Shown piece after piece: positions 1 to 8,951 of a stretch of 27,564 nt of DNA. The notes below the pieces were generated by a model. It worked only from the letters and a program-made list of their open reading frames with translations, made no database searches and was not told the DNA's origin. A program made the position numbers and the translations under genes. Within the stretch, counting starts at the first letter, position 1; each line of letters opens with the position of its first letter. The DNA lies in contig NZQO01000018.1 of NCBI GenBank assembly GCA_002693605.1, positions 1 through 27,564 of the forward strand. Reading direction: 5' to 3'. Source of the DNA: Flavobacteriaceae bacterium (lineage in GTDB: Bacteria; Bacteroidota; Bacteroidia; Flavobacteriales; Flavobacteriaceae).

Positions 1-1392
1 AAGGATGCGGGGGAACGATAGTTTCATTTCCCCGCCTATTTCAGAAATATTGAAAAAGCTCTCGTCGTCTGCCGCATCCTTTGAAGAACCCACGCTGCCA
101 CTACCTGAAATTTCAAGGGTTTCGGCCCCGCGAAACACGTTTCGGATTAAAAAGCTGGAGCTAAACCCAATACCAAATTGCTGAATGGTCGAGGTGTATG
201 CGTCAAAATCGGCGCCCAGGGTATACTTCTTCTGCGGGGTTAAGAGCACTGTCGCAATCAGCCCGGTACCCGTGGTATCGGCCGGGTCTGGCGAATAGGT
301 TATGGAGGGGTACTTGAAAATTCGAAGATCGCTTATCTGGTTGTAGGTGAGCGAGCGGTCCACATCCTTGAAAATCGTATTGGGCGTAATGGAAATGGCA
401 TCTGTAATCGCCTTGGGGTCGAATTTCATTTCATCATAGCTATAGAGCTTGTACCCCTTAAAAGTAGCAGAATCGGTAAAGACTTTGTTCCTATCGGCAA
501 AGGTATAATCGGTTACGATGCGTACCTCGTTTACCCGGTGCACCTTAAACGGTTCGGTGTAGGTACTGTCATTAATTGTTACCTCCCGGTCGGGGATGAT
601 GTAGGTGACATTTACCTTATTCCCGGTGTTTACCGTATCTGCGTCGAAGGTGACGTAATCTTGCTCAAAATGGTACAGCCCTGCATTTCTTAACTGAATG
701 GTGAGTCTATCCCGTTCATTGTTGAAATTGGCGGCGCTGTATTGCTCGCCCGTGTTAATGAACGAACTTTTCTTTGAAAGTTGAAATAACGAATCAACAA
801 CGGGCGAGCTTATCCTTTCGGCAATAGAGTCGACCTTGTACGGGGTTGCGAGCGAGACATTATAGGTAACTGCCGCGCGCTTGTCTTTCCTTTCGTTTGG
901 CTGGATTTGATAATCAACTGAATTGTTGAACCACCCGTAGCTGAAGTAATATTTCCGAAGCCGATCGACCGATTTTTCGGTCTTCGCCTCGGTTATTACC
1001 ACCGGCGCATCGCCGGTACGCTGTAGCCATTGGTTGAAATTCACGTAACTGCTGTCTAAAGCCACGACTTGCTTTCGCGACAAAAAATTGACCAAACGCC
1101 GTTCTCGTTTTGGCGTTTTGTGGAGCCAAGCCTGAAAGGTTGAATCGGGATTAGGGTCGGCTAGATTGTAAATATGCAAACCCAGTGGCACGCTAATTAA
1201 CGGAATCTGCGGGTTGGGTTTTTGTGCCAGCTGACTGTAAACTCCGCCGTCGCTAATTTCCTCACCGTTTACTACAATCGAATTCTCGGTAAGTAGATAT
1301 TTGCCTTCCGGAACCCGCTTTACGGCGTTACACGACACGAATAACAGTGTAAGTACTAAAAATAGTAATATTTTTGTGAGGGTAGGGGTCAA
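1..1392 (-). CDS. tamL: TamL-type BamA/TamA-family outer-membrane assembly lipoprotein (5' part)
   Basis: The frame is open from TTG at 1392 to the left edge of the window, giving the first 464 residues; the C-terminal part is missing. The N-terminus is a lipoprotein signal: hydrophobic residues 8-19, then Val-Ser-Cys with the acylated Cys at 21. It is followed by a region that fits POTRA repeats, and near the edge by residues such as SSSFLIRNVFRGAETLEISG that look like the start of an Omp85 beta-barrel. In Bacteroidota a lipidated TamA-like Omp85 protein of this kind is called TamL and works with TamB in outer-membrane protein or lipid assembly. An in-frame TAA lies just upstream and there is no ATG, so TTG is the only good start. 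The name rests on the lipobox, the Omp85-like ending and the RNA methyltransferase neighbour; BamA-related paralogues are the alternative. Confidence 0.72.
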   Translation of the reverse strand, partial: MTPTLTKILLFLVLTLLFVSCNAVKRVPEGKYLLTENSIVVNGEEISDGGVYSQLAQKPNPQIPLISVPLGLHIYNLADPNPDSTFQAWLHKTPKRERRLVNFLSRKQVVALDSSYVNFNQWLQRTGDAPVVITEAKTEKSVDRLRKYYFSYGWFNNSVDYQIQPNERKDKRAAVTYNVSLATPYKVDSIAERISSPVVDSLFQLSKKSSFINTGEQYSAANFNNERDRLTIQLRNAGLYHFEQDYVTFDADTVNTGNKVNVTYIIPDREVTINDSTYTEPFKVHRVNEVRIVTDYTFADRNKVFTDSATFKGYKLYSYDEMKFDPKAITDAISITPNTIFKDVDRSLTYNQISDLRIFKYPSITYSPDPADTTGTGLIATVLLTPQKKYTLGADFDAYTSTIQQFGIGFSSSFLIRNVFRGAETLEISGSGSVGSSKDAADDESFFNISEIGGEMKLSFPRIL

Positions 1393-1415
1393 GCAACTTC
1401 GCGTTTATTCACTTT

Positions 1416-1450
1416 CAAAAATAGGATAATTTTGATAAGCAAGAGTCAAA
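1416..1450 (-). promoter_or_regulatory. Candidate Bacteroidota promoter for the TamL-type gene
   Basis: On the minus strand TTTG (1450-1447) is followed by a 23-nt spacer and TATTTTTG (1423-1416), matching TAnnTTTG. Transcription would start about 23 nt or less before the TTG start at 1392. The spacer is at the long end of the accepted range, and part of the promoter lies inside the first codons of the divergent methyltransferase gene. Confidence 0.5.
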
Positions 1451-2160
1451 TAAAACTAATAACAAGTTTGGGGCAGAAAAAGTATCGCGACAAGACAGGT
1501 TTGTTTGTCGCCGAGGGGCCCAAGTTGGTGGGAGAGCTTATTCAGGCGGCATTTTCGCCGCATTCGATTTTTACGACGGAACCTTCTACCACGACCATTT
1601 CTGGGCAACAGGAAATTTCCGAAGCGGAACTTAAAAAGGTCAGTTTCCTGAAAACGCCCAATAAGGTGTTGGGTATCTTTCACAAGCCAGCCAAGGAGCG
1701 GCTGGAAAATACTGACCTAACCGTGGTGCTGGACGATATTCAGGATCCAGGAAATTTGGGTACGATTATACGATTGTGCGATTGGTTTGGCGTGGCACAA
1801 TTGGTTTGCTCACCGAAAACTGCAGATTGTTACAACCCCAAGGTAATTCAGGCAACGATGGGCTCGATTGCGAGGGTGCGGGTTGAATATCACGATTTAG
1901 AAATGTACTTGTCAAATGTGTCAGTACCAGTATACGGAGCCTTTATGGATGGGAACGATGTGTACGGGCAATCGTTGCCACAAAAGGCCATAGTCGTTTT
2001 GGGCAATGAGGGACAGGGAATTTCCGCAGAAATTGAGAGCCGCGTAACCCGAAGGATCGCGATACCGCAATACGGAAAAGCGCAGGCCGCAGAAAGCCTT
2101 AACGTAGCTACCGCCGGTGCAATTTTGTTGAGCGAATTTAGGCGCGCTACTGGAAAGTGA
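1432..2160 (+). CDS. TrmH/SpoU-family RNA 2'-O-methyltransferase
   Basis: This 242-residue protein has the three SPOUT motifs of the TrmH family: DPGNLGTIIR around 105-114, GNEGQGI at 191-197, and SLNVA at 222-226 after an IPQYGK stretch. These form the trefoil-knot SAM site that methylates a ribose 2'-OH in rRNA or tRNA. The N-terminal 90 residues fit the substrate-binding domain seen in RlmB-like members. The start is TTG at 1432, which gives the usual family N-terminus (ISKSQIKLI). The RNA target cannot be told from sequence, so no gene name is given. TATTTTTG at 1369-1376 could be its -7 element, but no TTG lies at the right distance upstream. The 3' end overlaps porT by 14 nt, tail to tail. 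Confidence 0.9.
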   Translation: MISKSQIKLITSLGQKKYRDKTGLFVAEGPKLVGELIQAAFSPHSIFTTEPSTTTISGQQEISEAELKKVSFLKTPNKVLGIFHKPAKERLENTDLTVVLDDIQDPGNLGTIIRLCDWFGVAQLVCSPKTADCYNPKVIQATMGSIARVRVEYHDLEMYLSNVSVPVYGAFMDGNDVYGQSLPQKAIVVLGNEGQGISAEIESRVTRRIAIPQYGKAQAAESLNVATAGAILLSEFRRATGK

Positions 2161-2854
2161 AATTGATAAACAAGCCGCGGGAAGACATACTCTCAATGTT
2201 TCCGGTCCAGGGGCTGTTCGGGTCGTCGTCCCTAACTAGCTCATCGCTAAGGGCGAACACGCCGCGCACCGATGGGGTGAACTTAAACCAATACAGGTAC
2301 AGGTCAATGCCAAACCCAAGCTCGTAGTACGAGGTGGTCTTGGTCATTCTAAATTGGCCCTGCGAGTTGTCCTCGGGGTTGTCTTCACTGCTAGAAAGGT
2401 TGAGCGAAGTGGATAGCCCCGCCACCACGAAGGGTTTGATGTTGTTAAGGCGCTTGGTCGAAAATTTCACCAAGAGCGGTACATGGATGTAGGTCGATTT
2501 TACCTCGCGAAGGGCGTCTACCTCTTCCTCAAAATTCGGAAAGCGCAAATTGCGCTGGGTGAAATACAGACCGGGTTCCAACCGCAGGTTGATGTACTTG
2601 CTAATGCGCATATCGCCCACAAGCCCAACATTGAACCCCGCCTGGCTTTCTACCAAGATATCGGTATTCTGGTCGCCCAATTCGTTGATATAGTCAAAAT
2701 TGAAGTCGTAACTGTTAAAGCCCAGAAAGTAACCGTACGACAAGAATCGCTCGTCGAAATTCTCTAGGTTCGCCAAGCGCTCCTTGCTAAACAGCTGTGC
2801 GCTGGCAGTGTGTGCAAGGAGGGAAAGCGTTAGGACAAAAAATAGTTTTTTCAT
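2147..2854 (-). CDS. porT: PorT/SprT, type IX secretion outer-membrane beta-barrel protein
   Basis: The 235-residue product starts with a signal peptide (residues 1-20, ending ASAQ) and continues as a small outer-membrane beta-barrel with alternating hydrophobic strands and a C-terminal aromatic residue pattern (INFTFQ). PorT (SprT in gliding flavobacteria) is needed for the type IX secretion system, which exports adhesins and enzymes across the outer membrane. The ATG overlaps the ubiE stop as ATGA, so the two are very likely translationally coupled; the ubiE-porT order is, to my recollection, common in flavobacteria and supports the name over a generic OmpW/PorT-like barrel. The 3' end overlaps the RNA methyltransferase by 14 nt with no visible terminator. 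Confidence 0.8.
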   Translation of the reverse strand: MKKLFFVLTLSLLAHTASAQLFSKERLANLENFDERFLSYGYFLGFNSYDFNFDYINELGDQNTDILVESQAGFNVGLVGDMRISKYINLRLEPGLYFTQRNLRFPNFEEEVDALREVKSTYIHVPLLVKFSTKRLNNIKPFVVAGLSTSLNLSSSEDNPEDNSQGQFRMTKTTSYYELGFGIDLYLYWFKFTPSVRGVFALSDELVRDDDPNSPWTGNIESMSSRGLFINFTFQ

Positions 2855-3588
2855 AAAGTTTTGGTAGCGGTATAAATGGTGGCTACACCAAAAGTTTGTG
2901 GTTTATGTTGCACTTCCTTAAACCCTATTTTCAGCAAAATATTGTTGAGTTTCTCACCAAATGGGAAGGACGACGCGCTTTCGCTCAAATAGCTATAGGC
3001 AACCTTGTCTTTGGAAAAGAGCTTGCCTATAAGGGGCAAGATCAATTTTGTGTAGGCGTAATACCCCTGCTTTACGGGGAAGGTGGTGGGCACCGAGGTT
3101 TCCAGGATTACGAAGAGTCCGCCGGGTTTTAGAACGCGCAGGATTTCGGAAAGCCCTTTTTCCAGGTCTTCAAAATTCCGAATTCCGAATGAAACGGTTA
3201 TCGCATCGAAAGTACTATCGGAAAATGGCAGCGCTTCGCTATCGCCCTTAATGAATTCAATCCTGGAGGTTACGGGCAAATTGGCGGTTTTTTTGCGCGC
3301 TACCGACAGCATTCCTTCCGAGAGGTCTAGCCCGACAATTCGTGTTGCGGCCGTAGCCTCTGCAAATTGTATGGCAAGATCGCCTGTTCCGGTAGCGATA
3401 TCGAGAATGCTCTCCGGGTTACGGGCGGCAACCAGCTGTATTACCTTTTTCCGCCAGGCCACATCGCTACCCAGCGAAATTACGCGGTTAAGACCGTCAT
3501 AGTTTCCAGAAATGGTGTCGAACATCTGCTCAACCTGCTCCTTCTTGTTCTTTTCAGAATCCTTATACGGGGTGACTTTTTTTTCCAT
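2851..3588 (-). CDS. ubiE: Demethylmenaquinone methyltransferase UbiE/MenG
   Basis: This 245-residue class I methyltransferase makes the last step of menaquinone synthesis, C-methylating demethylmenaquinone with SAM. Visible motifs are the SAM loop DIATGTGD (63-70), the acidic LDLSEGM strand (87-93), the family signature GIRNFEDLEKGL (135-146) and LKPGG (153-157). The open frame continues upstream to 3651, but ATG at 3588 is chosen: it gives the normal family N-terminus, and a good promoter lies between the two possible starts, so the longer form would begin upstream of its own promoter. It is the first gene of a two-gene unit with porT. The menaquinone it completes is the electron acceptor for the Nqr complex encoded further right. 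Confidence 0.93.
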   Translation of the reverse strand: MEKKVTPYKDSEKNKKEQVEQMFDTISGNYDGLNRVISLGSDVAWRKKVIQLVAARNPESILDIATGTGDLAIQFAEATAATRIVGLDLSEGMLSVARKKTANLPVTSRIEFIKGDSEALPFSDSTFDAITVSFGIRNFEDLEKGLSEILRVLKPGGLFVILETSVPTTFPVKQGYYAYTKLILPLIGKLFSKDKVAYSYLSESASSFPFGEKLNNILLKIGFKEVQHKPQTFGVATIYTATKTL

Positions 3589-3602
3589 AATAGCAATGCC
3601 CG

Positions 3603-3632
3603 CAAAACTACGTATTTTTTGCCATTCGCAAA
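3603..3632 (-). promoter_or_regulatory. Bacteroidota-type promoter for ubiE-porT
   Basis: On the minus strand TTTG (3632-3629), an 18-nt spacer and TAGTTTTG (3610-3603) match TTG/TAnnTTTG well. The -7 element ends 14 nt before the ATG at 3588, so the leader would be only a few nucleotides. This position supports the shorter ubiE start. Confidence 0.65.
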
Positions 3633-3668
3633 GGCGCTGCGCAAAATACATTAAACCCTTTAGCCACG

Positions 3669-3697
3669 TTGCATTATTTTAAAATTCAATACATTTG
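3669..3697 (+). promoter_or_regulatory. Bacteroidota-type promoter for trkA-trkH
   Basis: TTG (3669-3671), an 18-nt spacer and TACATTTG (3690-3697) fit the sigma-ABfr consensus. The -7 element ends 27 nt before the trkA ATG. Together with the ubiE promoter it accounts for the divergent 136-nt gap. Confidence 0.65.
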
Positions 3698-3724
3698 CAA
3701 TACTTATTCTGTACATAATTTGCT

Positions 3725-5074
3725 ATGAAAATTATAATTGCAGGTGCTGGAGAGGTCGGATTTCACTTAGCGAAACTACTTTCTTTCGAATCTCAGGACA
3801 TTACCTTAATTGACACGAGCCGGGACTCCCTGGCAAATGCCGAATCGCATCTCGATATACGGGTAGTGCGCGGCGACGCCACGTCTATTAGCGTCTTGAG
3901 AGATTCGCGCGTTGACGACACCGATCTGGTAATTGCCGTTACCTCTAGCGAAACTACAAATATCACTGTGTGCGTACTGGCTAAGCAGCTGGGCGCAAAA
4001 CGTACCATAGCGCGAATTTCGAACACCGAGTTTATCGAGAAAAAAGACGAGGTGGGCTTCACTAAGTTTGGGATAGATGAGCTAATCTCACCTGAGTCGC
4101 TGGCCGCCAACGAAATCGAGCTGCTTTTGAACCAAAGTGCCTTTAATGACACCTATGAGTTTGAAGACGGCGCCTTGACCATGATTGGGCTTTCGCTCGC
4201 GCGAACTACCGCCTTTGTGGGTAAGACCGTAAAGGAGGTGGCACGGCTGTTCCCGCAGTTGGAGTATGTTCCAATCGCCATACAGCGTTATGGCACGCAG
4301 TACACGCTTATTCCCAGGGGCGACACGCAGTTCAAGGAGGGCGATCAGGTATATTTCATCACGACCGATAGGGGCGTGGAGGAAATTTACAAGTTAACCG
4401 GCAAAGTGAGGCAAGAAGTGAAAAATGTAATGATCCTGGGCGGAAGCAAAATAGGCTACAAAACCGCTACCGATCTTTGCAAGAACAGTTTCAACGTAAA
4501 GCTTATTGAGAATAACCGCGAAAAGGCCTTCGAGATTGCCGATGATATCCCCAGTTGTTTGGTGATTAACGGCGACGGCCGAAATGTAGACCTGCTTAAC
4601 GAAGAGTCCATCCAGGATATGGATGCGTTCATCTCGGTAACGGGGAATAGCGAAACCAATATCATGTCTTGTCTGGTGGCGAAATCGAAAGGTGTGCGCA
4701 AGGCCATTGCCCTGGTGGAGAATATGGATTATTTTCAACTTTCGCATTCCATAGGCATCGATACCCTCATCAATAAAAAACTGTTGGCGGCAAACAACAT
4801 CTTTAGGTACGTTCGCAAGGGCGAGGTGGTGGCAATGACCAAGCTGAACAACATGAATGCGGAAATTCTCGAATTCGTGGTAACGCCCACTTCCGAAGTA
4901 AGCGGAAAAGTCATAAAGAATATCGATTTTCCACGTTCCGCCGTTATTGGCGGCGTTATTCGCGATGGCGAGGGAATTATCGCCCTGGGCGATTTCAAGA
5001 TTGAGCCCGGCGATCGCATCGTAGTGTGCTGTTTGCCGCAATCCATCAAGAAAGTTGAAAAACTGTTCGTCTAA
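3725..5074 (+). CDS. trkA: Trk potassium uptake regulatory subunit TrkA
   Basis: The 449-residue protein is a tandem of two RCK modules, the full-length TrkA layout. The first Rossmann unit has the dinucleotide loop GAGEVG (7-12) and an acidic residue at D30 after the second strand, as expected for NAD(H) binding. A second unit starts near residue 232 with GGSKIG, and each is followed by a TrkA-C domain. TrkA sits on the cytoplasmic face of TrkH and gates K+ flow in response to nucleotides. The stop overlaps the trkH start as TAATG, so the two subunits are translated together. The ATG at 3725 begins directly with the first beta-strand and is downstream of a good promoter. Confidence 0.96.
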   Translation: MKIIIAGAGEVGFHLAKLLSFESQDITLIDTSRDSLANAESHLDIRVVRGDATSISVLRDSRVDDTDLVIAVTSSETTNITVCVLAKQLGAKRTIARISNTEFIEKKDEVGFTKFGIDELISPESLAANEIELLLNQSAFNDTYEFEDGALTMIGLSLARTTAFVGKTVKEVARLFPQLEYVPIAIQRYGTQYTLIPRGDTQFKEGDQVYFITTDRGVEEIYKLTGKVRQEVKNVMILGGSKIGYKTATDLCKNSFNVKLIENNREKAFEIADDIPSCLVINGDGRNVDLLNEESIQDMDAFISVTGNSETNIMSCLVAKSKGVRKAIALVENMDYFQLSHSIGIDTLINKKLLAANNIFRYVRKGEVVAMTKLNNMNAEILEFVVTPTSEVSGKVIKNIDFPRSAVIGGVIRDGEGIIALGDFKIEPGDRIVVCCLPQSIKKVEKLFV

Positions 5075-6579
5075 TGTCCACCCTCTCGAAGCTTAATTTC
5101 AAGATTATCTTTCACTTAATGGGCCTGCTGTTTACCGTGAACGGCGCATTTATGTTATTGGCTGCGGGCGTTGGGTTTTATTATCATGACGGCACGGCGG
5201 TTGAACTGCTTATGGCCGGTGTTGTAACACTTCTCCTGGGCGGTACCGCCATGCTTGTAACGCGCAACCACCGCAAGGAAATTAAAAAGCGGGAAGGGTA
5301 TATCATCGTTGCTTTTGGCTGGATCTTTATGTCCATTAGCGGGTCGTTGCCCTATCTGTTCACCGGTGCCATACCCAATATTACCAATGCCTTTTTTGAA
5401 ACGATGAGCGGGTACACCACTACCGGCGCAACTATTTTGAGCGATATCGAGGTGTTGCCACGAGGCGTACTATTTTGGCGCAGCATTACCCACTGGATTG
5501 GGGGTATGGGTATTATCGTGCTCGCCATTGCCATATTGCCCTTGCTGGGTATTGGAGGCATGCAACTTTTTGCCGCCGAGGCGCCCGGGCCGGCGGGCGA
5601 CAAGCTGCACCCAAGGATTACCGACACCGCCAAGCGACTCTGGCTAATTTATGTAGGATATACCATTGCCGAAACTATATTGTTGAAACTTGCGGGCATG
5701 TCTATGTTCGATGCGGTCAACCATTCCCTTAGTACGTTAAGTACAGGCGGGTTTTCAACAAAGAATGCGAGTATCGCCTATTGGAACGATCGGCCCCTCA
5801 TACAGTACATAATCATGATATTTATGTTCCTGGCAGGTACGAACTTCGTGCTTAGCTATTTCGCCTTTAAGCGAAAGTTCACTAAAATTTTTAAGGATGA
5901 GGAGTTCCGGATGTACTATACCCTCATTATTGGTTTAACACTAATAGCGGGATTGATAATCTACTTTCAGGCCGATGTTAGCGATTCTTCCATTGCGCAC
6001 CCCATGGTGTACGGGGCGTTTGAGAGCGCCATGAGGCATTCGTTGTTCCAGATTCTGGCAATTGTGACCACGACCGGGTTCGTAACGGCAGATTATACGC
6101 TGTGGACCCCATTTTTGACGATATTTTTCTTTGGGCTTATGTTTCTCGGAGGTTCGGCAGGATCGACCGCGGGTGGAATTAAGATTGTGCGTCACCTTAT
6201 CATGGTCAAGAACGGAATCCTGGAGTTCAAGCGAACCTTGCACCCCAACGCCATTCTGCCGGTGCGCTATAACAGAAAGGCAATTCCGCAGCCCATCGTA
6301 TTTAACATCCTCGCATTTTTTATCCTGTATATGCTCGCCTTTATTATTGGAACGCTGGTATTCTCCTGGATGGGATTGGATTTTAACACGGCTTTGGGTG
6401 GTGCGGCGTCGACCTTGGGAAACGTGGGTCCCGCGCTGGGCGATTTGGGGCCGGTGAACAACTACGGAAACTTGCCTTCCATGGCAAAATGGTGGGCCAG
6501 CTTCCTGATGCTGATAGGCCGTCTGGAACTCTTTACGGTATTGATTTTGCTAACGCCCTTTTTCTGGCGAAATAGATAA
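5074..6579 (+). CDS. trkH: Trk potassium transporter membrane subunit TrkH
   Basis: This 501-residue inner-membrane protein shows the four pore-loop repeats of the TrkH/KtrB family: TTTGA (115-119), STGGF (223-227), TTTGF (332-336) and STLGNVGP (446-453), each between hydrophobic segments. The central Gly of each loop lines the K+ filter. SAGSTAGGIK at 361-370 is the conserved region after the third pore. The family normally has eight to ten membrane passes, and the hydropathy seen here agrees. It overlaps trkA by one base and ends one base before the purT stop codon on the other strand, with no hairpin between them. Confidence 0.95.
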   Translation: MSTLSKLNFKIIFHLMGLLFTVNGAFMLLAAGVGFYYHDGTAVELLMAGVVTLLLGGTAMLVTRNHRKEIKKREGYIIVAFGWIFMSISGSLPYLFTGAIPNITNAFFETMSGYTTTGATILSDIEVLPRGVLFWRSITHWIGGMGIIVLAIAILPLLGIGGMQLFAAEAPGPAGDKLHPRITDTAKRLWLIYVGYTIAETILLKLAGMSMFDAVNHSLSTLSTGGFSTKNASIAYWNDRPLIQYIIMIFMFLAGTNFVLSYFAFKRKFTKIFKDEEFRMYYTLIIGLTLIAGLIIYFQADVSDSSIAHPMVYGAFESAMRHSLFQILAIVTTTGFVTADYTLWTPFLTIFFFGLMFLGGSAGSTAGGIKIVRHLIMVKNGILEFKRTLHPNAILPVRYNRKAIPQPIVFNILAFFILYMLAFIIGTLVFSWMGLDFNTALGGAASTLGNVGPALGDLGPVNNYGNLPSMAKWWASFLMLIGRLELFTVLILLTPFFWRNR

Positions 6580-6580
6580 G

Positions 6581-7744
6581 CTAGGAAACTACTCTTATCA
6601 TCGATGCGAGTTTCTTGGCCCGCTCGGTTACTTCGGAAATTGGACCCGACGGTGAATCGTACGCCAACACTACGCCCATACGGCGATAGGGCCGTGATGT
6701 TTCCTTTCCGAAGATACGGAAATCACATTTGGGCTGCTCGGCTACCTTTTCCAATCCCTCGTAACTCACTCTATCTGAATGTGCCGACGCCAGTATTACC
6801 GCAGATGCTCCCGTTCGTTGCTGTGTTATCTCCGGAATGGGCAATCCCAGCACAGCCCGCACGTGAAGTTCAAATTCGTTAAAATTTTGCGTGCCGGCAA
6901 GGGTGACCATTCCCGTATCGTGGGGTCTCGGGGAAAGTTCGGAGAAATATACGCCCGCTGCCCCTACAAAAAACTCAACGCCCCAAATTCCGGCGCCGCC
7001 TAGGGCCTCGGTTACCTTTGCTGCCATCTCTTGCGCAATCCTCAAATGGGGTGGTTCCATAGGTGCCGGTTGCCAGCTTTCCTGGTAATCGCCGCGCTCC
7101 TGCCTGTGCCCAATGGGCGGGCAAAATAAGGTGCTGCCGTTGCGCTGGGTAACGGTGAGTAGGGTTATTTCATAATCGAAGTTGACAAATGTCTCTACAA
7201 TGACCTCTGCCACATCTCCGCGTGAGCCTTCCTGGCTGTATTTCCAAGCTGCGGAAACATCTTCTAACGTGTAGATGGTGCTCTGTCCCTTGCCACTCGA
7301 GCTCATAAGGGGCTTAACTACGCAAGGCATTCCAATTTCCTGAACGGCCCGGAGAAGGTTTTCTTCCGAGGTAGCATACCGATACGTGGCCGTCTTGAGC
7401 CCAAGCTCCGTTGCGGCAAGATCGCGTATTGCCTTGCGGTTCATGGTATAGTTGGCGGCCTTGGCCGAGGGAATTACGGTGTAGCCGGCTTGTTCGTACG
7501 CATAGAAACGCTCGGTGCGTATAGCTTCAATTTCCGGAACAATAAAATCGGGTTTGTGCTTTTCTACAATGGCATCCAATGCATCTCCGTCCAGCATATC
7601 GATAACCTCAAAGTCCTGCGAAACCTGCATAGCGGGTGCGTTGGCATAGCTATCTACGGCAACAATGGTCTGTCCAAGACGTTGCGCGGCAATTGTAAAT
7701 TCCTTTCCCAATTCACCACTGCCGAGTAAAAGTATGGTTGCCAT
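6581..7744 (-). CDS. purT: Formate-dependent phosphoribosylglycinamide formyltransferase PurT
   Basis: The 387-residue ATP-grasp enzyme uses ATP and formate to formylate GAR to FGAR, the folate-independent route for the third step of purine synthesis. The N-terminal loop GSGELGKE (8-15), the glycine-rich ATP lid SSSGKGQST (about 152-160) and the late [11 protein letters not shown] segment are hallmarks of PurT and separate it from the related PurK. Length is close to that of the E. coli enzyme. It lies 5 nt behind the aminotransferase and is probably the last gene of the desaturase-aminotransferase-purT unit. The three enzymes share no obvious pathway. Confidence 0.94.
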   Translation of the reverse strand: MATILLLGSGELGKEFTIAAQRLGQTIVAVDSYANAPAMQVSQDFEVIDMLDGDALDAIVEKHKPDFIVPEIEAIRTERFYAYEQAGYTVIPSAKAANYTMNRKAIRDLAATELGLKTATYRYATSEENLLRAVQEIGMPCVVKPLMSSSGKGQSTIYTLEDVSAAWKYSQEGSRGDVAEVIVETFVNFDYEITLLTVTQRNGSTLFCPPIGHRQERGDYQESWQPAPMEPPHLRIAQEMAAKVTEALGGAGIWGVEFFVGAAGVYFSELSPRPHDTGMVTLAGTQNFNEFELHVRAVLGLPIPEITQQRTGASAVILASAHSDRVSYEGLEKVAEQPKCDFRIFGKETSRPYRRMGVVLAYDSPSGPISEVTERAKKLASMIRVVS

Positions 7745-7749
7745 GTGAT

Positions 7750-8946
7750 TTATTTTTCTTCGGAAAGCGCCACTTTAATGCGTTTCATCGCTTCCTTGAT
7801 TTCAGCTTCAGAAGCGGCATACGATATGCGAATGCAGTTGGGATCGCCAAAGGCCTCGCCCGTTACCGTAGCCACATTGGCCTCTTCCAAGAGATAAAGT
7901 GAAAAATCGGAAGCGGTATTGATATGCTTTCCGCGCAGCGTTTTTCCGAAGAAAGCGGAAATATCGGGGAAGACATAAAAGGCACCTTCGGGCAGATTCG
8001 TTTTAATTCCGGGTATATCGGTCAACAAATCCAGGATCATCTTCCTGCGGCGCTTAAACGCCTCGACCATATAGTGTATTTTACTGGGTGGCTCCTCGAG
8101 GGCCGCAATCGTGGCGCGCTGCGCAATGCAGTTGGCACCGCTGGTAACCTGGCCCTGCATCTTGTTGCAGGCGCGTGCTATCCATTCGGGCCCGCCAATA
8201 TAGCCAATGCGCCAGCCCGTCATTGCGTACGCCTTCGAAACACCGTTAACGGTCACGGTACGATCGTACATATCGTTAAACTGCGCCATCGAGGCGTGGT
8301 TTCCGGTGAAATTTATATGCTCGTAAATTTCGTCGCTAATAACGATAACATCTGGGTATTTCACCAAGACATCGGCCAGGCCGCGTAGTTCTTTCTCGCT
8401 GTATACCGAGCCGCTTGGGTTGCACGGCGAGCTATAGATGATTAATTTCGTTTTTGGCGTAATGGCTGCCTCCAGCGCTTCGGGGGTTACCTTGAAATCG
8501 CTCTCGATACTTGTCTTAATCTCCTTCGGAACGCCTCCGGCAACTTTGCAGATATCGCTATAGCTAACCCAATACGGCGCGGGCAGGAGTACCTCGTCAC
8601 CCTCGTTCAGCAGTACCATGGCGAGGTTCGACAACGACTGCTTGGCTCCCGTAGAAACTACAATCTGCGCGGCGTTGTAGGTAAGGTTGTTATCGCGCTT
8701 AAACTTTTGGATAATTGCTTTTTTCAGATCGCCGTACCCATCCACCGGCGTATAGCTATGGTAATCGTCGCGTACCGCCTGGATGGCGGCTTCCTTCACA
8801 AACTCGGGCACCGTAAAGTCGGGTTCGCCCAGGCTAAGGCCGATGATATCGATGCCTTCTTCCTGAAGTTCCCGGGTTTTCGCGGCCATGGCAAGCGTGG
8901 CCGAGGTAGCCATTTCGTTAATGCGGTCTGAAAGTTTTGGATTCAT
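7750..8946 (-). CDS. PLP-dependent aminotransferase, aspartate-type (class I, subgroup 1-beta)
   Basis: The 398-residue protein is a fold-type I aminotransferase. The PLP-binding Lys is K238 in [14 protein letters not shown]176 lies in [10 protein letters not shown]205 and Tyr208 in SDEIYEH, and the carboxylate-binding Arg is in the C-terminal IRISYA segment. The pattern is that of bacterial aspartate (or broad aspartate/aromatic/prephenate) aminotransferases; the exact amino acid cannot be fixed from sequence, hence no symbol. An open frame continues upstream to 9054, but that would overlap the desaturase gene by about 100 nt; ATG at 8946 gives the usual N-terminus ([12 protein letters not shown]) and leaves a 5-nt gap behind the desaturase. 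Confidence 0.9.
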   Translation of the reverse strand: MNPKLSDRINEMATSATLAMAAKTRELQEEGIDIIGLSLGEPDFTVPEFVKEAAIQAVRDDYHSYTPVDGYGDLKKAIIQKFKRDNNLTYNAAQIVVSTGAKQSLSNLAMVLLNEGDEVLLPAPYWVSYSDICKVAGGVPKEIKTSIESDFKVTPEALEAAITPKTKLIIYSSPCNPSGSVYSEKELRGLADVLVKYPDVIVISDEIYEHINFTGNHASMAQFNDMYDRTVTVNGVSKAYAMTGWRIGYIGGPEWIARACNKMQGQVTSGANCIAQRATIAALEEPPSKIHYMVEAFKRRRKMILDLLTDIPGIKTNLPEGAFYVFPDISAFFGKTLRGKHINTASDFSLYLLEEANVATVTGEAFGDPNCIRISYAASEAEIKEAMKRIKVALSEEK

Positions 8947-8951
8947 AGGGT

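Noticed and set aside
1427..1434. TAATTTTG as a promoter element for the RNA methyltransferase
   Set aside because: It overlaps the TTG start codon, so transcription would begin inside the gene.
4394..5041. Long open frames antisense to known genes (for example opposite trkA here, and opposite nqrF at 22056-22580 and pruA at 11945-12400)
   Set aside because: They have no recognisable domain, no promoter, and lie wholly opposite confidently identified genes; they follow from the codon use of the real gene.
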